Shown here: piece by piece, positions 49,028-57,729 of the stretch
How the letters are laid out: every line of letters starts with the position of its first letter
Position numbering within the stretch: the first letter of the stretch is position 1
Assembly (NCBI RefSeq): GCF_041821085.1
Contig: NZ_JBGUAZ010000001.1
Span: forward strand, 620,001 to 684,000
DNA from: Natrinema sp. HArc-T2
Lineage (GTDB): Archaea > Halobacteriota > Halobacteria > Halobacteriales > Natrialbaceae
Reading direction: 5' to 3'
DNA: 64,000 bases
Made by a program: the position numbers and the translations under genes
The notes under the pieces: model-generated
What the model was told of the DNA's origin: nothing
The model's input: only the letters and a program-made list of their open reading frames with translations
Database searches by the model: none

Positions 49028-49477
49028 GTGCACGACGTGATTCCGACACTACCCGATTCGGATCGAACCCTGCTCGCCGCCTCGCTCGCCTGTTTCGCCG
49101 TCGCCGGCGTCGCGACCACCGCCACCGACGGCGTCGAACTAACGATCGGAGCGACTGCGCTCGCCATCGTCGGCGTCTACGGCGTCGCTCGCTACGCCCA
49201 GTCGGTCACACGACGGACGCTCGCACATACAGCACTGGGCCTGTGGCTGTCGTTCATCGGAATCGCCGGCACACACGCCGTCGGCCTCGAGACAATCGGC
49301 ACCGTCGCGCCTGGACCTGCCGCGGTGACGGTCGTCGCGCTCACCGCGGTTACGTGGGCGACGCTGCTCGCTGCCGCCGGCGCAACGATCTTTCTCGGCT
49401 TTCGAGAGTACGGCTCGCCGGCCCCGGCGGACGAACAGGTTCTCGACAGCGACGCCTCTGATTACTCGACGCGGTAA
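49028..49477 (+). CDS. four-helix membrane protein, paralogue 2
   Basis: 149 residues from GTG 49028, chosen by the TATA box 32 nt upstream; GTG 49037 is an alternative. Four hydrophobic segments (LLAASLACFAVAGVA, LTIGATALAIVGVYGVA, LGLWLSFIGIAGTH, VVALTAVTWATLLAAAGATI). The tail resembles that of the gene at 48273, so a tandem duplication is likely, with repeat elements in between. The end overlaps the convergent methyltransferase by 16 nt. Function unknown. Confidence 0.7.
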   Translation: MHDVIPTLPDSDRTLLAASLACFAVAGVATTATDGVELTIGATALAIVGVYGVARYAQSVTRRTLAHTALGLWLSFIGIAGTHAVGLETIGTVAPGPAAVTVVALTAVTWATLLAAAGATIFLGFREYGSPAPADEQVLDSDASDYSTR

Positions 49478-50130
49478 CTCACCGCGATCCCTTCACCAAG
49501 CGGGAGAATCATCGTCTCGAACGCCGGATCGGTCCGGACCGTCTCGAGGTACTCGATAATTCCCTGCGTGTGTTCGTTCGTCTCCGCAGGTGGGGCCCCG
49601 TCGGCCCACTCGAGCAGGTCGTCGAAGTCGATAACCCCAGCCGTGATCGCGTTGTCGGCGATGACGACGCCGCCGACCGGAACTGTCGCACGGACGGCCT
49701 CGAACGCATCGGCGTACTTGTGCTTCTGGTGGTCGATCAACACCACGTCGAACGGCCCGTCGTAGCGGTCGATCGCCACCATCGCGTCGCCGTGTTCGTA
49801 TCGTGCGATCGCGTCGTAGCCGCCCGCGGCCATGTACTCGCGGGCGAGCTCGAGTTCGTCCGCGTCGACTTCGGTGAGGACGATCTCGCCGTCGTCGGGG
49901 AGGGCCTCGGCAAGCCAGTAGGCTGAGTAGCCGTATCCAGAGCCGAACTCGAAGACCCGCTCAGCGCCGTTCAGTCGGGCGACGAACCGAAGGAACGCGC
50001 CGACCTCGGGGCCGACATGGGGAAAGCCCTCCGCGGCGGCGTATTCGTCCATCTCGCGTAGCGTCTCGTCGGGGTCCGGGCCGACCGCGCGAACGAAGCG
50101 GGCGATGTCGTCGGTGAGAACGTCGGTCAT
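49462..50130 (-). CDS. O-methyltransferase (family 3)
   Basis: 222 residues from ATG 50130 (MTDVLTDDIARFVRAV). SAM-dependent methyltransferase of the caffeoyl-CoA/catechol type: VFEFGSGYGYSAYWLAEAL binds SAM, ivLTEVDADELELA is motif II, and FDVVLIDHQKHKYADAF and VIADNAITAG complete the core. The substrate is unknown. Convergent with the membrane protein and divergent from the dUTPase-like gene. Confidence 0.9.
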   Translation of the reverse strand: MTDVLTDDIARFVRAVGPDPDETLREMDEYAAAEGFPHVGPEVGAFLRFVARLNGAERVFEFGSGYGYSAYWLAEALPDDGEIVLTEVDADELELAREYMAAGGYDAIARYEHGDAMVAIDRYDGPFDVVLIDHQKHKYADAFEAVRATVPVGGVVIADNAITAGVIDFDDLLEWADGAPPAETNEHTQGIIEYLETVRTDPAFETMILPLGEGIAVSYRVE

Positions 50131-50311
50131 ACGCGAGCATACTGGCAGCCAGCACAAAGACACTGCCGGACACACGGGCAAACACTGCTCGCGCGCGAGC
50201 CGCCGTCGCGATTCTTTCGCTATCCCATCACACTGCCGTCTGCCTGCTCGCCGCGGGTTCGTGGGAGCGACAGTATCCTTTTTGCCACTCGAAATCATCC
50301 TTTCGACCGAC

Positions 50312-50752
50312 ATGTCTGCCGACCATACCCTCGCCGAGTCAGTCGATAATCTGGTGTACGAACCCGTACAGGTCCACGAGCACGGCATCGACCTGACGGT
50401 CGCCGCCGTCTACGAAGTCGCCGCTCCCGGCAGCATCGACTTCGGCGGCGACGAACTCGCAGACGCCGACCTCGAGCCGGTGCCAACCGAGCTCGCGGCG
50501 CCCGACGACGAGTACGGCTGGTGGGACCTCGAGGGTGGCCAGTACGTCATTCAGCACAACGAGTTCCTGACGGGGCTCGAGCACCCCGTCCAGCTCCAGC
50601 CGCGCAACGAACTGCTGGCCCGTGGCGGGTCCCATCCCTCGATGCTGGTTCGCGACCACCTCCCGTTGATGCCGCTGTCGGTCGCCGACGGCGGTCTTCG
50701 GCTCAAGGAGAACGCGCGAGTATCGACGGTTACAACGTTCGGTGACAGCTAA
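50312..50752 (+). CDS. dUTPase/dCTP deaminase-family protein
   Basis: 146 residues. Short version of the trimeric dUTPase fold: HGIDLTVAAVYEV near the N terminus, QHNEFLTGLEHPVQLQPRNE in the middle, and SMLVRDHLPLMPLSV. Expected to keep dUTP low or make dUMP from dCTP. The Ser-Arg and C-terminal motifs of classical dUTPase are not all evident, so the exact reaction is uncertain. ATG 50312. Confidence 0.75.
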   Translation: MSADHTLAESVDNLVYEPVQVHEHGIDLTVAAVYEVAAPGSIDFGGDELADADLEPVPTELAAPDDEYGWWDLEGGQYVIQHNEFLTGLEHPVQLQPRNELLARGGSHPSMLVRDHLPLMPLSVADGGLRLKENARVSTVTTFGDS

Positions 50753-50812
50753 TCGCCGAATATCGTTGTCCAACAGCGTATTTACCGTCTGACTCCCTAG
50801 CCCGCGGTAGTG

Positions 50813-51439
50813 ATGTATCAGGACATCCTCGTTCCGACGGACGGGAGCGACGGGACCCGGCAGTCGCTCACGCACGGACTCACGCTCGCGGAGCGATTCG
50901 ATGCGACGATCCACGCACTGTCGGTCGTCCCCGAGGGGCCACTGGGGACGCTCCAGTCCGACGAGGGACACCGCGTCGCGGAGCGAGCAGTCGAGCGCGT
51001 CGAGGTCGAAGCGACACGCGAGGGGGTCGACGTCGTGACGGCGGTCGAACAGGGTGTGCCACACGAGGTGATCCTCGCGTACGCCGATGACCACGATATC
51101 GACATGATTATTATGGGGACACAGGGCCGAACCGGGCTCGATCGGGTGCTCGTCGGCAGCGTCGCCGAACGGGTCGTCAGGATGGCCGACATCCCGGTCG
51201 TCACCGTCCGGCTGAACGACGAGATTCGGATCGAGGACGCCGACGAGGCCGCCCGAATCGCGCGCAAAGCCGTCGAAGCGGAGGGGTACGACGACATCAC
51301 TGTCAGCGACGATCCACACCGAACCAGCGCCTCCTGGATCGTTCCCCTCGAAACCGGTGGCGGGTCGCTCCACGTCCACGTCGACGCCGTGACGAGCGAG
51401 GCTCGAGTCGTGAGTTGTTCACACGAGAGTCGCCACTGA
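50813..51439 (+). CDS. universal stress protein (UspA) with C-terminal extension
   Basis: 208 residues. Residues 1-140 are a Usp domain: DILVPTDGSDG at the N terminus and the ATP-binding GTQGRTGLDRVLVGSVAERV (G-x2-G-x9-G-S). About 65 further residues (VEAEGYDDITVSDDPHRTSA and GGGSLHVHVDAVTSEARV) form an added small beta-rich domain. ATG 50813; a GTG directly upstream adds one residue. Role in stress is inferred from family. Confidence 0.92.
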   Translation: MYQDILVPTDGSDGTRQSLTHGLTLAERFDATIHALSVVPEGPLGTLQSDEGHRVAERAVERVEVEATREGVDVVTAVEQGVPHEVILAYADDHDIDMIIMGTQGRTGLDRVLVGSVAERVVRMADIPVVTVRLNDEIRIEDADEAARIARKAVEAEGYDDITVSDDPHRTSASWIVPLETGGGSLHVHVDAVTSEARVVSCSHESRH

Positions 51440-51523
51440 AACCGGCTGCTGTTCCGCGATCTTGGAGGGGTCACACCGCGGTCGCAGCCCCGCCGGCACC
51501 TACTGACAGGCGTCCGTCTCAGT
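51440..51523. repeat. dispersed palindromic repeat, copy 4
   Basis: Left CCGGCTGCTGTTCCGCGATC, right ACTGACAGGCGTCCGTCTCA. The outer arms match copies 1-3; inner arm pairing is partial. Lies between two convergent genes and overlaps the HTTM stop codon. Confidence 0.7.
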
Positions 51524-53084
51524 CTTGAACGAACTCGCCGTCGCAGCGGTATTCTTGTAATTTGATACTGTTTATCGGCTCGCTCTCGTTGTACGGCTCC
51601 GAGTACTGTGCCATGTAGTAGAGCTCGAGCCGCTCGAGGTCGGTCTCGTGCGCACCGTTCCAGCGGTCACACAGGTGGTTCGCTAGATACGACCGGTGGT
51701 TCTCGTTGTCGCCCCCCCAGACGTTCGCGAGGTATTTCCGCCAGCGAGTGGTCGGGTACACGTCCTCGTGACTCGCTGGTGGACCCCAGTTGAGCTCGGA
51801 TCGATGGAGGGCATCCACCTCGGAGCCGTTCTCGAGTTCGGCTGGTGCGAGGAACCAGCCGTCGGTTCCGAGCGGTTCCGGAGCGAACATCTTCCAGGAT
51901 TGTTCGGTTGCCGTCGCCTCGAGTGCTTCCTCGCCGGGTTCGGGCACGTCGGTGTAGCCGACCGCCTGTGCGTTCGAGAGGACCACGAGAACGAGAAAGA
52001 GCCAGGGGAGCACCGTCGAAAACAGCGCGCGTCCGCGAGCGACCCCGACAGTGAGAAGTTGCTGTGGCGCTGGCGCGGCGGTCGGAACGTCGCCGATCGT
52101 CGGTCCCTCGGGGAGCGTGGTTCGGAGTCGAGACATCGCGCCGCGTAGCGGTCCGACGAGGCCGGCTCGGGTCGCCAGCGCGGTCACGCTGTCCCAGACG
52201 AACGGCGGGTAAAACGGGACGAGTGCAGTGACGACGACCAGCGGAAAGATCCCGATTCGCATCGTCACGAGCATGCCAAGATGCATGCCGGCGTACGCCA
52301 TCGCGAGTGCCATTCGCAGCCGACCGGTGAGGAGGATCAACAGTGGTGAACTGAGCAAGAGCGCCGCCCACAGGTACGTCATCAGTTGCAGTAGCTCGGA
52401 GTGCCCAGCGAGGACATCGCCGAGCAGGTACGTGAACTGATAGTCGAGACTGAAGACGTAGACGACTGCCTCCCCGTTGAACCACATCTCGCCTCGACTC
52501 TTGTGGATCGCGTTCACGACGTACATGGCAACGACCTGGAGCAACAGTGCCATCGTCGCCACGTTCGAGACGGTCGCTCGCGACTCGTCAGCGTGGCGAG
52601 CGTCGACGGCCCACCGCTTACCCAGCGGCAGGAACATCGCCCAGAACAACAGGACGCGAAGCAACACGTCCCCTCCGTTGAGAACCATTGGATTCCGGAC
52701 GTGTAGTGAGACGAGCAACAGCCACGAACAGACCGTCGCGAACCGGGTTCGATACCCGACGGTCATCGCGACCGCAAAGACGGCGGCGACGACGAACAAC
52801 AGCGCGATCGCCCACGTCTCGCCTGAGATCGCGTGCAGCGAGTACACGTTCGAATAGTCCGAGAACAGGGCCGCTCGTGGGAGCACCCCTGAGTCCGTGT
52901 AGAACGCCTCGAGATTCCGCGACCGGAGTACGAGATCGGTGAGCAACAGGAGCCCGAGCGCGATCCGAAATGCAGCCAGCGCTCGTGTGTCGATCGCGAA
53001 TCGATTCGCAATCCCAGCCGAGAGTCGATCAACGGCACCCGAAAGCCGGCGGCGTACGTCAGTTGAAGAGCTTCGTTCTTGCAT
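51519..53084 (-). CDS. HTTM-domain (gamma-carboxylase-like) membrane protein
   Basis: 521 residues. Multi-helix N-terminal two-thirds belong to the HTTM superfamily related to vitamin K-dependent gamma-carboxylase: ALAAFRIALGLLLLTDLVLR at the first helix, KSRGEMWFNGEAVVY in a conserved loop. The C-terminal about 150 residues are soluble. In many haloarchaea such genes sit next to a DCC-family thioredoxin-like gene; here that neighbour (53237) is broken. Activity unknown. Confidence 0.88.
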   Translation of the reverse strand: MQERSSSTDVRRRLSGAVDRLSAGIANRFAIDTRALAAFRIALGLLLLTDLVLRSRNLEAFYTDSGVLPRAALFSDYSNVYSLHAISGETWAIALLFVVAAVFAVAMTVGYRTRFATVCSWLLLVSLHVRNPMVLNGGDVLLRVLLFWAMFLPLGKRWAVDARHADESRATVSNVATMALLLQVVAMYVVNAIHKSRGEMWFNGEAVVYVFSLDYQFTYLLGDVLAGHSELLQLMTYLWAALLLSSPLLILLTGRLRMALAMAYAGMHLGMLVTMRIGIFPLVVVTALVPFYPPFVWDSVTALATRAGLVGPLRGAMSRLRTTLPEGPTIGDVPTAAPAPQQLLTVGVARGRALFSTVLPWLFLVLVVLSNAQAVGYTDVPEPGEEALEATATEQSWKMFAPEPLGTDGWFLAPAELENGSEVDALHRSELNWGPPASHEDVYPTTRWRKYLANVWGGDNENHRSYLANHLCDRWNGAHETDLERLELYYMAQYSEPYNESEPINSIKLQEYRCDGEFVQD

Positions 53085-53236
53085 CGTCTGGACTAGATAT
53101 TCGGTGTCCCGACCAGATCGGCATAAGCTTGGTGTATGGTGAAATTCACCTTTGACCTACCAACCATCTCAGGTCCCAACGCGCGGTGATTGGACGGTGC
53201 CCTGAACGACGATCACTCCGTGCCGAGAGTCGTTCG

Positions 53237-53424
53237 ATGAGTACCGTGATTCCGGACGAGGATCCGGTCGTCCTGTTCGATGGGGTCTGTCCCCGCTGTA
53301 CTTGCCTCGTCCAGTTTATCATGCCTCGAGATCCGGACTGGAAATCCACTTCGCGTCCCTCCAGTCCGATACCGGGCAGGAACTGCTCGCCGCGCACGAC
53401 CCCCCGATGGACCCCCTCGAGTAG
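53237..53424 (+). pseudogene. DCC-family thiol-disulfide oxidoreductase, frameshifted
   Basis: Starts MSTVIPDEDPVVLFDGVCPR with the D-G-x-C-x2-C motif and continues VQFIMPRDPDW as in intact DCC (DUF393) proteins, then loses the frame near 53345. The continuation HFASLQSDTGQELLAAHD is readable in another frame, ending at a TAG at 53422. Intact members are about 130-150 residues, so the 3' half is lost. Divergent from the HTTM gene, its usual partner. Confidence 0.75.
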
Positions 53425-53596
53425 ATCTGGACCGATGTCTCTGCTCCGACAGTGATGGTCCGACGGTCACGACTGGGGGACAAATCCGTTCGTGGAGGGA
53501 CAAACAGGGATGGCGTAGCTGGCGCTCATGGATCCGGTCACACCAGCTACGCTAGAACGAAGATTCCGCTCGCTCACGTTCGTTCGCGAGTAGAAA

Positions 53597-53670
53597 AGCC
53601 AGGGCGGGGATTTGAACCCCGGAAGTCTCGATTACAAGTCGAGTGCATGAACCGCCCATGCTCCCCTGGC
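53597..53670 (-). tRNA. tRNA-Thr (anticodon TGT)
   Basis: Minus-strand cloverleaf: acceptor GCCAGGG/CCCTGGC, D arm GCAT/ATGC, anticodon stem CTCGA/TCGAG with loop CTTGTAA giving TGT, T arm CGGGG-TTCAAAT-CCCCG, discriminator T. No intron and no encoded CCA. Confidence 0.93.
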
Positions 53671-53682
53671 GCTGGCTGTTGA

Positions 53683-54198
53683 TTAGCCGTCCTCCTTTGA
53701 ATGTGTATCGTTTTCGTCCCGGTTTTCGAGCGACCGTGACATCGTTACCCGGAACTCGTCGTACCCCTCGCGACGATAGAACCGACGGGCAGCCTCGTTG
53801 TCGGCCATCACCTCGAGCAACACCTCGTCGGCACCGCGCTCGGCGGTCGCTTCCTCGGCAGCCTCGAGCAACGCGGCCCCGATCCCGCGGTCGCGGAAGG
53901 CGGGTTCGACGTAGATGTTCGAGAGCAGCCCGCGGGTGCTGTCGAGTTCGAGGGAGCCACGCTCGAGCGTGACCGAGGCGAAACCGACGATCTCGCCTGC
54001 AAGCCGGGCGACGAGGAGGCCGTCGTTGATCTGGTAGGCCGCAAGCGTCTCGCGCATGGTGTCGCGGTTCGAATCGGCGCGGACGGCCGAGTCGTGGCGG
54101 CGCTGGTCGCGGGCGAGTTGGACCCACAGGTCGGTGACCGTCTCGAGATCGTCTCGCGTGGCGAGTTCAATCGTCGGCTGCGGGTTGTTCGGGGGCAT
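53683..54198 (-). CDS. GNAT-family N-acetyltransferase
   Basis: 171 residues. IELATRDDLETVTDLW at the start, acetyl-CoA loop FRDRGIGAALLEAAEE (R-x2-G-x-G/A pattern) and DNEAARRFYRREGYDEF near the end are classical. ATG 54198 lies inside the 3' end of pgk (32-nt overlap), so it is coupled to pgk. Resembles RimI-like acetylases in length; the substrate is unknown. Confidence 0.9.
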   Translation of the reverse strand: MPPNNPQPTIELATRDDLETVTDLWVQLARDQRRHDSAVRADSNRDTMRETLAAYQINDGLLVARLAGEIVGFASVTLERGSLELDSTRGLLSNIYVEPAFRDRGIGAALLEAAEEATAERGADEVLLEVMADNEAARRFYRREGYDEFRVTMSRSLENRDENDTHSKEDG

Positions 54199-55390
54199 TC
54201 TCGAGTGCGGTCACGGCGGGGAGCGGTTCGGCGGTGAGCATCCGCAGGGCAGCGCCGCCGCCGGTGCTGACGTGGGAGAAGCCCTCGACACCGAGTTGGC
54301 GCAGGGCGGAGGCGGTGTCGCCGCCGCCGACGATACTCATGGGTCGGTCCGTGGCGGCACCGAACAGCTGTCTGGTGCCCGTCTCGAAGCACTCGTCCTC
54401 GAAGACGCCGGCGGGGCCGTTGAGGATCACCGTCTCCGCGTCCGCGAGGATGCGCTGGTAGTACTCGAGCGTCGACGAGCCGATGTCCATAGCGGCCTCG
54501 CCGTCTCCTGGCGGCAAGGCGTTGATCCCGAGTTCGTGGCGCTGGCCGTCGCGGGCGACGGCGACGTCTCGCGGGAGGGCGATCCGATCGCCGTAGGCAT
54601 CGAGCAAGTCGGCGGCGCGATCGATCTCGTCCCAGTAGCCCTGGTCGTAGATGAAATCGGAACTGGCGTCGCCCAGATCAACGCCGTCGGCGATGAGGAA
54701 GACGTTGCCGACGACGCCCGCGGTGAGGACGTGATCGGCCAGTCCTTTCTCGAGGACGGACCAGGCAACGTCGATCGAGTCGGGTACTTTCGCCCCGCCG
54801 AGGACGTAGACGCGGGGTTCGGGCGTCTCTTCGATCGAGCCGAGCACGTCGAGTTCGGACTCCATGACACGGCCCGCATAGCCCGGCAGGACGGTCGGAA
54901 GACCGACAAGCGAAGGCTGTGAGCGATGGGCCGCCGCGAAGGCGTCGTTGACGTAGGCATCGAGAACCGGCTCGAGGCCCTGCACGAGGTGGGTTCGGGC
55001 AGCGCGCTCGGGGTCGAACTCCATGTACTCCTCGCTGTAGAAACGGGTGTTCTCGAGGACGACGCAGTCGCCGTCGTCGAGGTCCCTGACGGCCTCGCGA
55101 GCGGCGTCGGTAAACGTTGCATCCACGTAGTCGACGGACTGGCCGAGCAGTTCCGAGAGGCGATCGGCGTGGGGCTCGAGCGTGACGAACTCGTCGCCGC
55201 CGGGTCGACCCTGATGGGCGAGGACGGCGACCCGACCGCCACGCGCAACGAGTTCCGAGAGCGTATCGACGTGTGCGCGCAGTCGGGCGTCGTCTGCGAG
55301 CGTGCCATCGTCGTCGATCGGACTATTGACGTCGACGCGAACACCGACGGTAGTCCCTTCGACGTCCAGGTCGTCGAGGGTCGCGATCAT
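54167..55390 (-). CDS. pgk: phosphoglycerate kinase
   Basis: 407 residues from ATG 55390 (MIATLDDLDVEG). Glycolytic/gluconeogenic ATP-linked interconversion of 1,3-bisphosphoglycerate and 3-phosphoglycerate. VGVRVDVNSPID is the N-terminal substrate loop, LAHQGRPGGDEF a second signature, VILNGPAGVFEDE and GGGDTASAL the nucleotide site of the C-terminal domain. Haloarchaeal form with small indels. Followed by an overlapping GNAT gene. Confidence 0.96.
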   Translation of the reverse strand: MIATLDDLDVEGTTVGVRVDVNSPIDDDGTLADDARLRAHVDTLSELVARGGRVAVLAHQGRPGGDEFVTLEPHADRLSELLGQSVDYVDATFTDAAREAVRDLDDGDCVVLENTRFYSEEYMEFDPERAARTHLVQGLEPVLDAYVNDAFAAAHRSQPSLVGLPTVLPGYAGRVMESELDVLGSIEETPEPRVYVLGGAKVPDSIDVAWSVLEKGLADHVLTAGVVGNVFLIADGVDLGDASSDFIYDQGYWDEIDRAADLLDAYGDRIALPRDVAVARDGQRHELGINALPPGDGEAAMDIGSSTLEYYQRILADAETVILNGPAGVFEDECFETGTRQLFGAATDRPMSIVGGGDTASALRQLGVEGFSHVSTGGGAALRMLTAEPLPAVTALENAPEQPAADD

Positions 55391-55491
55391 TATCGACCCC
55401 TCCACCGCGGCCCCCGAAAGGTCTTTCTATCGGAGAGATAGGGGCGGTATATGCTGGCACCACACACGATACGATCGGAGTCGCTCCCGAC

Positions 55492-56100
55492 TCACACCGA
55501 TCGGCAGTCCGCACAGACCAGCTGCCCGTTTGCGTCCCACAGCGACTCCGCGAGCGAGCCACAGGCCTCACAGACGCCCTGGGTCGTGTACTCGTCGCCA
55601 CCGTTGGGGAGCAACTGCGTCTCGCCTTCCACGGTCGACCGGGTTGCCGTGGGCTCGGCGGACTGACGGTCGCGGTCGATCGGCGGCTCGCTCGAGCGAG
55701 GAGGCGTCATCGTCGCCTGGAAGGAACTCGCGGCAGCGATAACGTCGCGCTGGGTGACGACCCCGGCAACGCCGTCGTCGCCCTCGACGACGACGTTGCG
55801 GATGTTCTGGCGAGCCATCGTCGTCGCGACATCGGTGAGCGACCGGTCGAGCCCCACCGTGACGACCGGCGTCGTCATGGCGGCTTCGACGGTCAGCGCG
55901 GCCGGATCGTGCTCGTCCGCGACGAGTTCGAGGACGTCCCACTCGGTCAGAACCCCGACCGGCTCCGGCCCGCGAACGACCAGCGCGCAACTCGTCTGCT
56001 CGTCACGCATGAGCCCCACGACGTCGAGAACGGTATCGGACTCACTGACGCCAACGTAGTCGGTCGTCATCACGTCTCTGACGGACAGTTCCGATTCCAT
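55492..56100 (-). CDS. two-CBS protein with C-terminal zinc ribbon
   Basis: 202 residues. Two CBS motifs (about 5-60 and 70-125: VRDVMTTDYVGVSESDTVLD and VEAAMTTPVVTVGLDRSLTD), which usually bind adenine nucleotides. After a 40-residue linker a zinc ribbon follows: CEAC and CADC 17 residues apart. It is a likely regulatory module whose partner is unknown. Single gene upstream of pgk. Confidence 0.92.
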   Translation of the reverse strand: MESELSVRDVMTTDYVGVSESDTVLDVVGLMRDEQTSCALVVRGPEPVGVLTEWDVLELVADEHDPAALTVEAAMTTPVVTVGLDRSLTDVATTMARQNIRNVVVEGDDGVAGVVTQRDVIAAASSFQATMTPPRSSEPPIDRDRQSAEPTATRSTVEGETQLLPNGGDEYTTQGVCEACGSLAESLWDANGQLVCADCRSV

Positions 56101-56184
56101 ATGCGAATGATTCGCACGAACGGGCTAAAAGCTACCTCCGGCACACTTAAGCAAGACGGCACCGAAGTTCGGTAATTCCGCTAC

Positions 56185-56955
56185 TTAGGCCGTCTCCCAC
56201 TCGAGCTCGACTCTGGTTCCGTCAGCTCGGCAGGTCTCGAGGGCGTGTTTGGCGGCAAAGCCAGCCTCGTGGGCGCTTTTCCCACGACCGACACCGACCT
56301 GCATCTCGACGTCGACGGCGTCCTCGACGTGTGTGAGTGCCTCCTCGTAGTCACTCGTCTCGAGATCGGGACAGATGACGATGACGTTGTCACCGCCGAC
56401 GAAAAACGAGAGGCTATCGTGGGCATATCGCATGTGACGCATGAGTTCGGCGTACCCCTGCTCGATCTCGATGAACGTGTCGAAGGCGTTGAGTTCGTCC
56501 GTGTAGTTGCCGGTGGCGTTGATCACGTCGAAGTGAGCGATCTGGATGTCGTCGTCGGTCCGGTAGGCGTCGTCGATGGTCCGGCCCTCGAGACACTCGC
56601 GGCGGTGTTTGTCCTGTGCGCTGCCGGCGTCCTGTAAGCGTTCGGTCGCGTCGGCCAGCGCTTGCACGGGGTTGGTGCCGGTCGCGACGCCGAGACTGAG
56701 CGTCACGGGATAGCGGTTACCGACCGACTCCTGGAGGAGGGCGTGGTCCTCGAGGTCGAGCCCGTTCGTGACGGCGATCATATTGTCGAAGCGAGTAAAG
56801 AAGGTGTAGCCGCCGCGGTTCCCGACGAACTGGGAGATGTCCGCGTACAGCCGGGACTGCATGGTCTGGAGGTCGGCCTCCCGGCGCGGTTCAGGGGTCA
56901 CCGTCCACGGCCCGTAGTTGTCGATCTGGACGAGCGTTACCTGCGTATTAGTCAC
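56185..56955 (-). CDS. arfA: GTP cyclohydrolase III (ArfA)
   Basis: 256 residues; GTG start at 56955 (MTNTQVTLVQIDNYGPWT). Archaeal enzyme that opens GTP to the formylamino pyrimidine used for riboflavin and coenzyme F420. VQIDNYGPWTVTPEPRREAD is characteristic; GGYTFFTRFDNMIAVTNG and SFFVGGDNVIVICPD are the two palm-like metal/substrate sites. The next step (ArfB, creatininase family) might be the gene at 45181. Confidence 0.93.
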   Translation of the reverse strand: MTNTQVTLVQIDNYGPWTVTPEPRREADLQTMQSRLYADISQFVGNRGGYTFFTRFDNMIAVTNGLDLEDHALLQESVGNRYPVTLSLGVATGTNPVQALADATERLQDAGSAQDKHRRECLEGRTIDDAYRTDDDIQIAHFDVINATGNYTDELNAFDTFIEIEQGYAELMRHMRYAHDSLSFFVGGDNVIVICPDLETSDYEEALTHVEDAVDVEMQVGVGRGKSAHEAGFAAKHALETCRADGTRVELEWETA

Positions 56956-57030
56956 TGTGGCCGATTCTTTCGAACGGCGTCGTATAAGTGATACGCAATC
57001 CAGTTTCGTGATGCGCCGCGAGAACCAGTT

Positions 57031-57363
57031 CTATGCGGGAACCTTCTCGGGATCTTTGCCCTGCGGATGGTACTTCCAGAAGTTGCCGGCGCGCATGGCC
57101 GCACCGATAGCCTTGTGCATGTCGAGGATCGTCTCGAACTCGTCGATGTCCTCGTCGACGTAGTCGAAGATGTCGCTCATGGCGACGATCGTCTCGTGGT
57201 TGACTCGAATCGGGTAGTTACCGTACTCGTCGACGAACTCGGTGCGGTCGAGCGGGAAGTCCTCCTCCTCGTCGACTTTGTCCGCGATGATTCGCATGTC
57301 GAACTTGCGCATCCCCTCGCTGCCTTCCTCTCCGTCGGGGTCGACTGGCCAATCGTTGCTCAT
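57031..57363 (-). CDS. small conserved haloarchaeal protein (DUF5785-type)
   Basis: 110 residues from ATG 57363 (MSNDWPVDPDGEEG). Very acidic, with MRKFDMRIIADKVDEEEDFP and YPIRVNHETIVAMSDIFDYV, ending PEKVPA. I recall it as DUF5785, found across haloarchaea; no function known. Lies 75 nt upstream of arfA on the same strand, so co-transcription is possible. Confidence 0.8.
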   Translation of the reverse strand: MSNDWPVDPDGEEGSEGMRKFDMRIIADKVDEEEDFPLDRTEFVDEYGNYPIRVNHETIVAMSDIFDYVDEDIDEFETILDMHKAIGAAMRAGNFWKYHPQGKDPEKVPA

Positions 57364-57729
57364 ACTCCGACGTGTGCAGGGGACCCGCAAAAGGATTACT
57401 CCTTGCCGCTGTCACCTCGCTTGCGGGAGATGCGCTCGAGATCGGCCAGTTCGAGCCGTTTGCTGCTGTCGGCGACAGTCATCGCTCGTTTCGCTCTTGA
57501 TCTGTCCGTGTGTGGCGAGCCAGTCGCGTTCGTTACCGCTACCGGTCTCAGGACCTCGTCGGCCCAGTTCCTGCAACTGCTCAGCGACGATCGGTTCGGT
57601 CGATAACGGGAGGCAGGCCTGACGGTATCATCGTCCGAATAGCTGAGAGACGAGAGAGAAGAATGTCCGTAGCGACCGAACAGATACGAACTCGCTCGAA
57701 CCGGAGACAGTAAATGGGCGTCGTGTCGG
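57364..57729. other. 366-nt gap with one tiny candidate gene
   Basis: Only a 28-codon minus-strand frame at 57396-57482 looks at all plausible (listed next). Longer open frames here have non-coding composition. Confidence 0.4.
57396..57482 (-). CDS. candidate 28-residue microprotein
   Basis: ATG 57482 to TAA 57396; highly charged helix, opening MTVADSSKRLELADLERISR. The codon choice is haloarchaeal in style. It lies 32 nt upstream of the DUF5785-type gene on the same strand. Only comparison across genomes could confirm it. Confidence 0.3.
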   Translation of the reverse strand: MTVADSSKRLELADLERISRKRGDSGKE

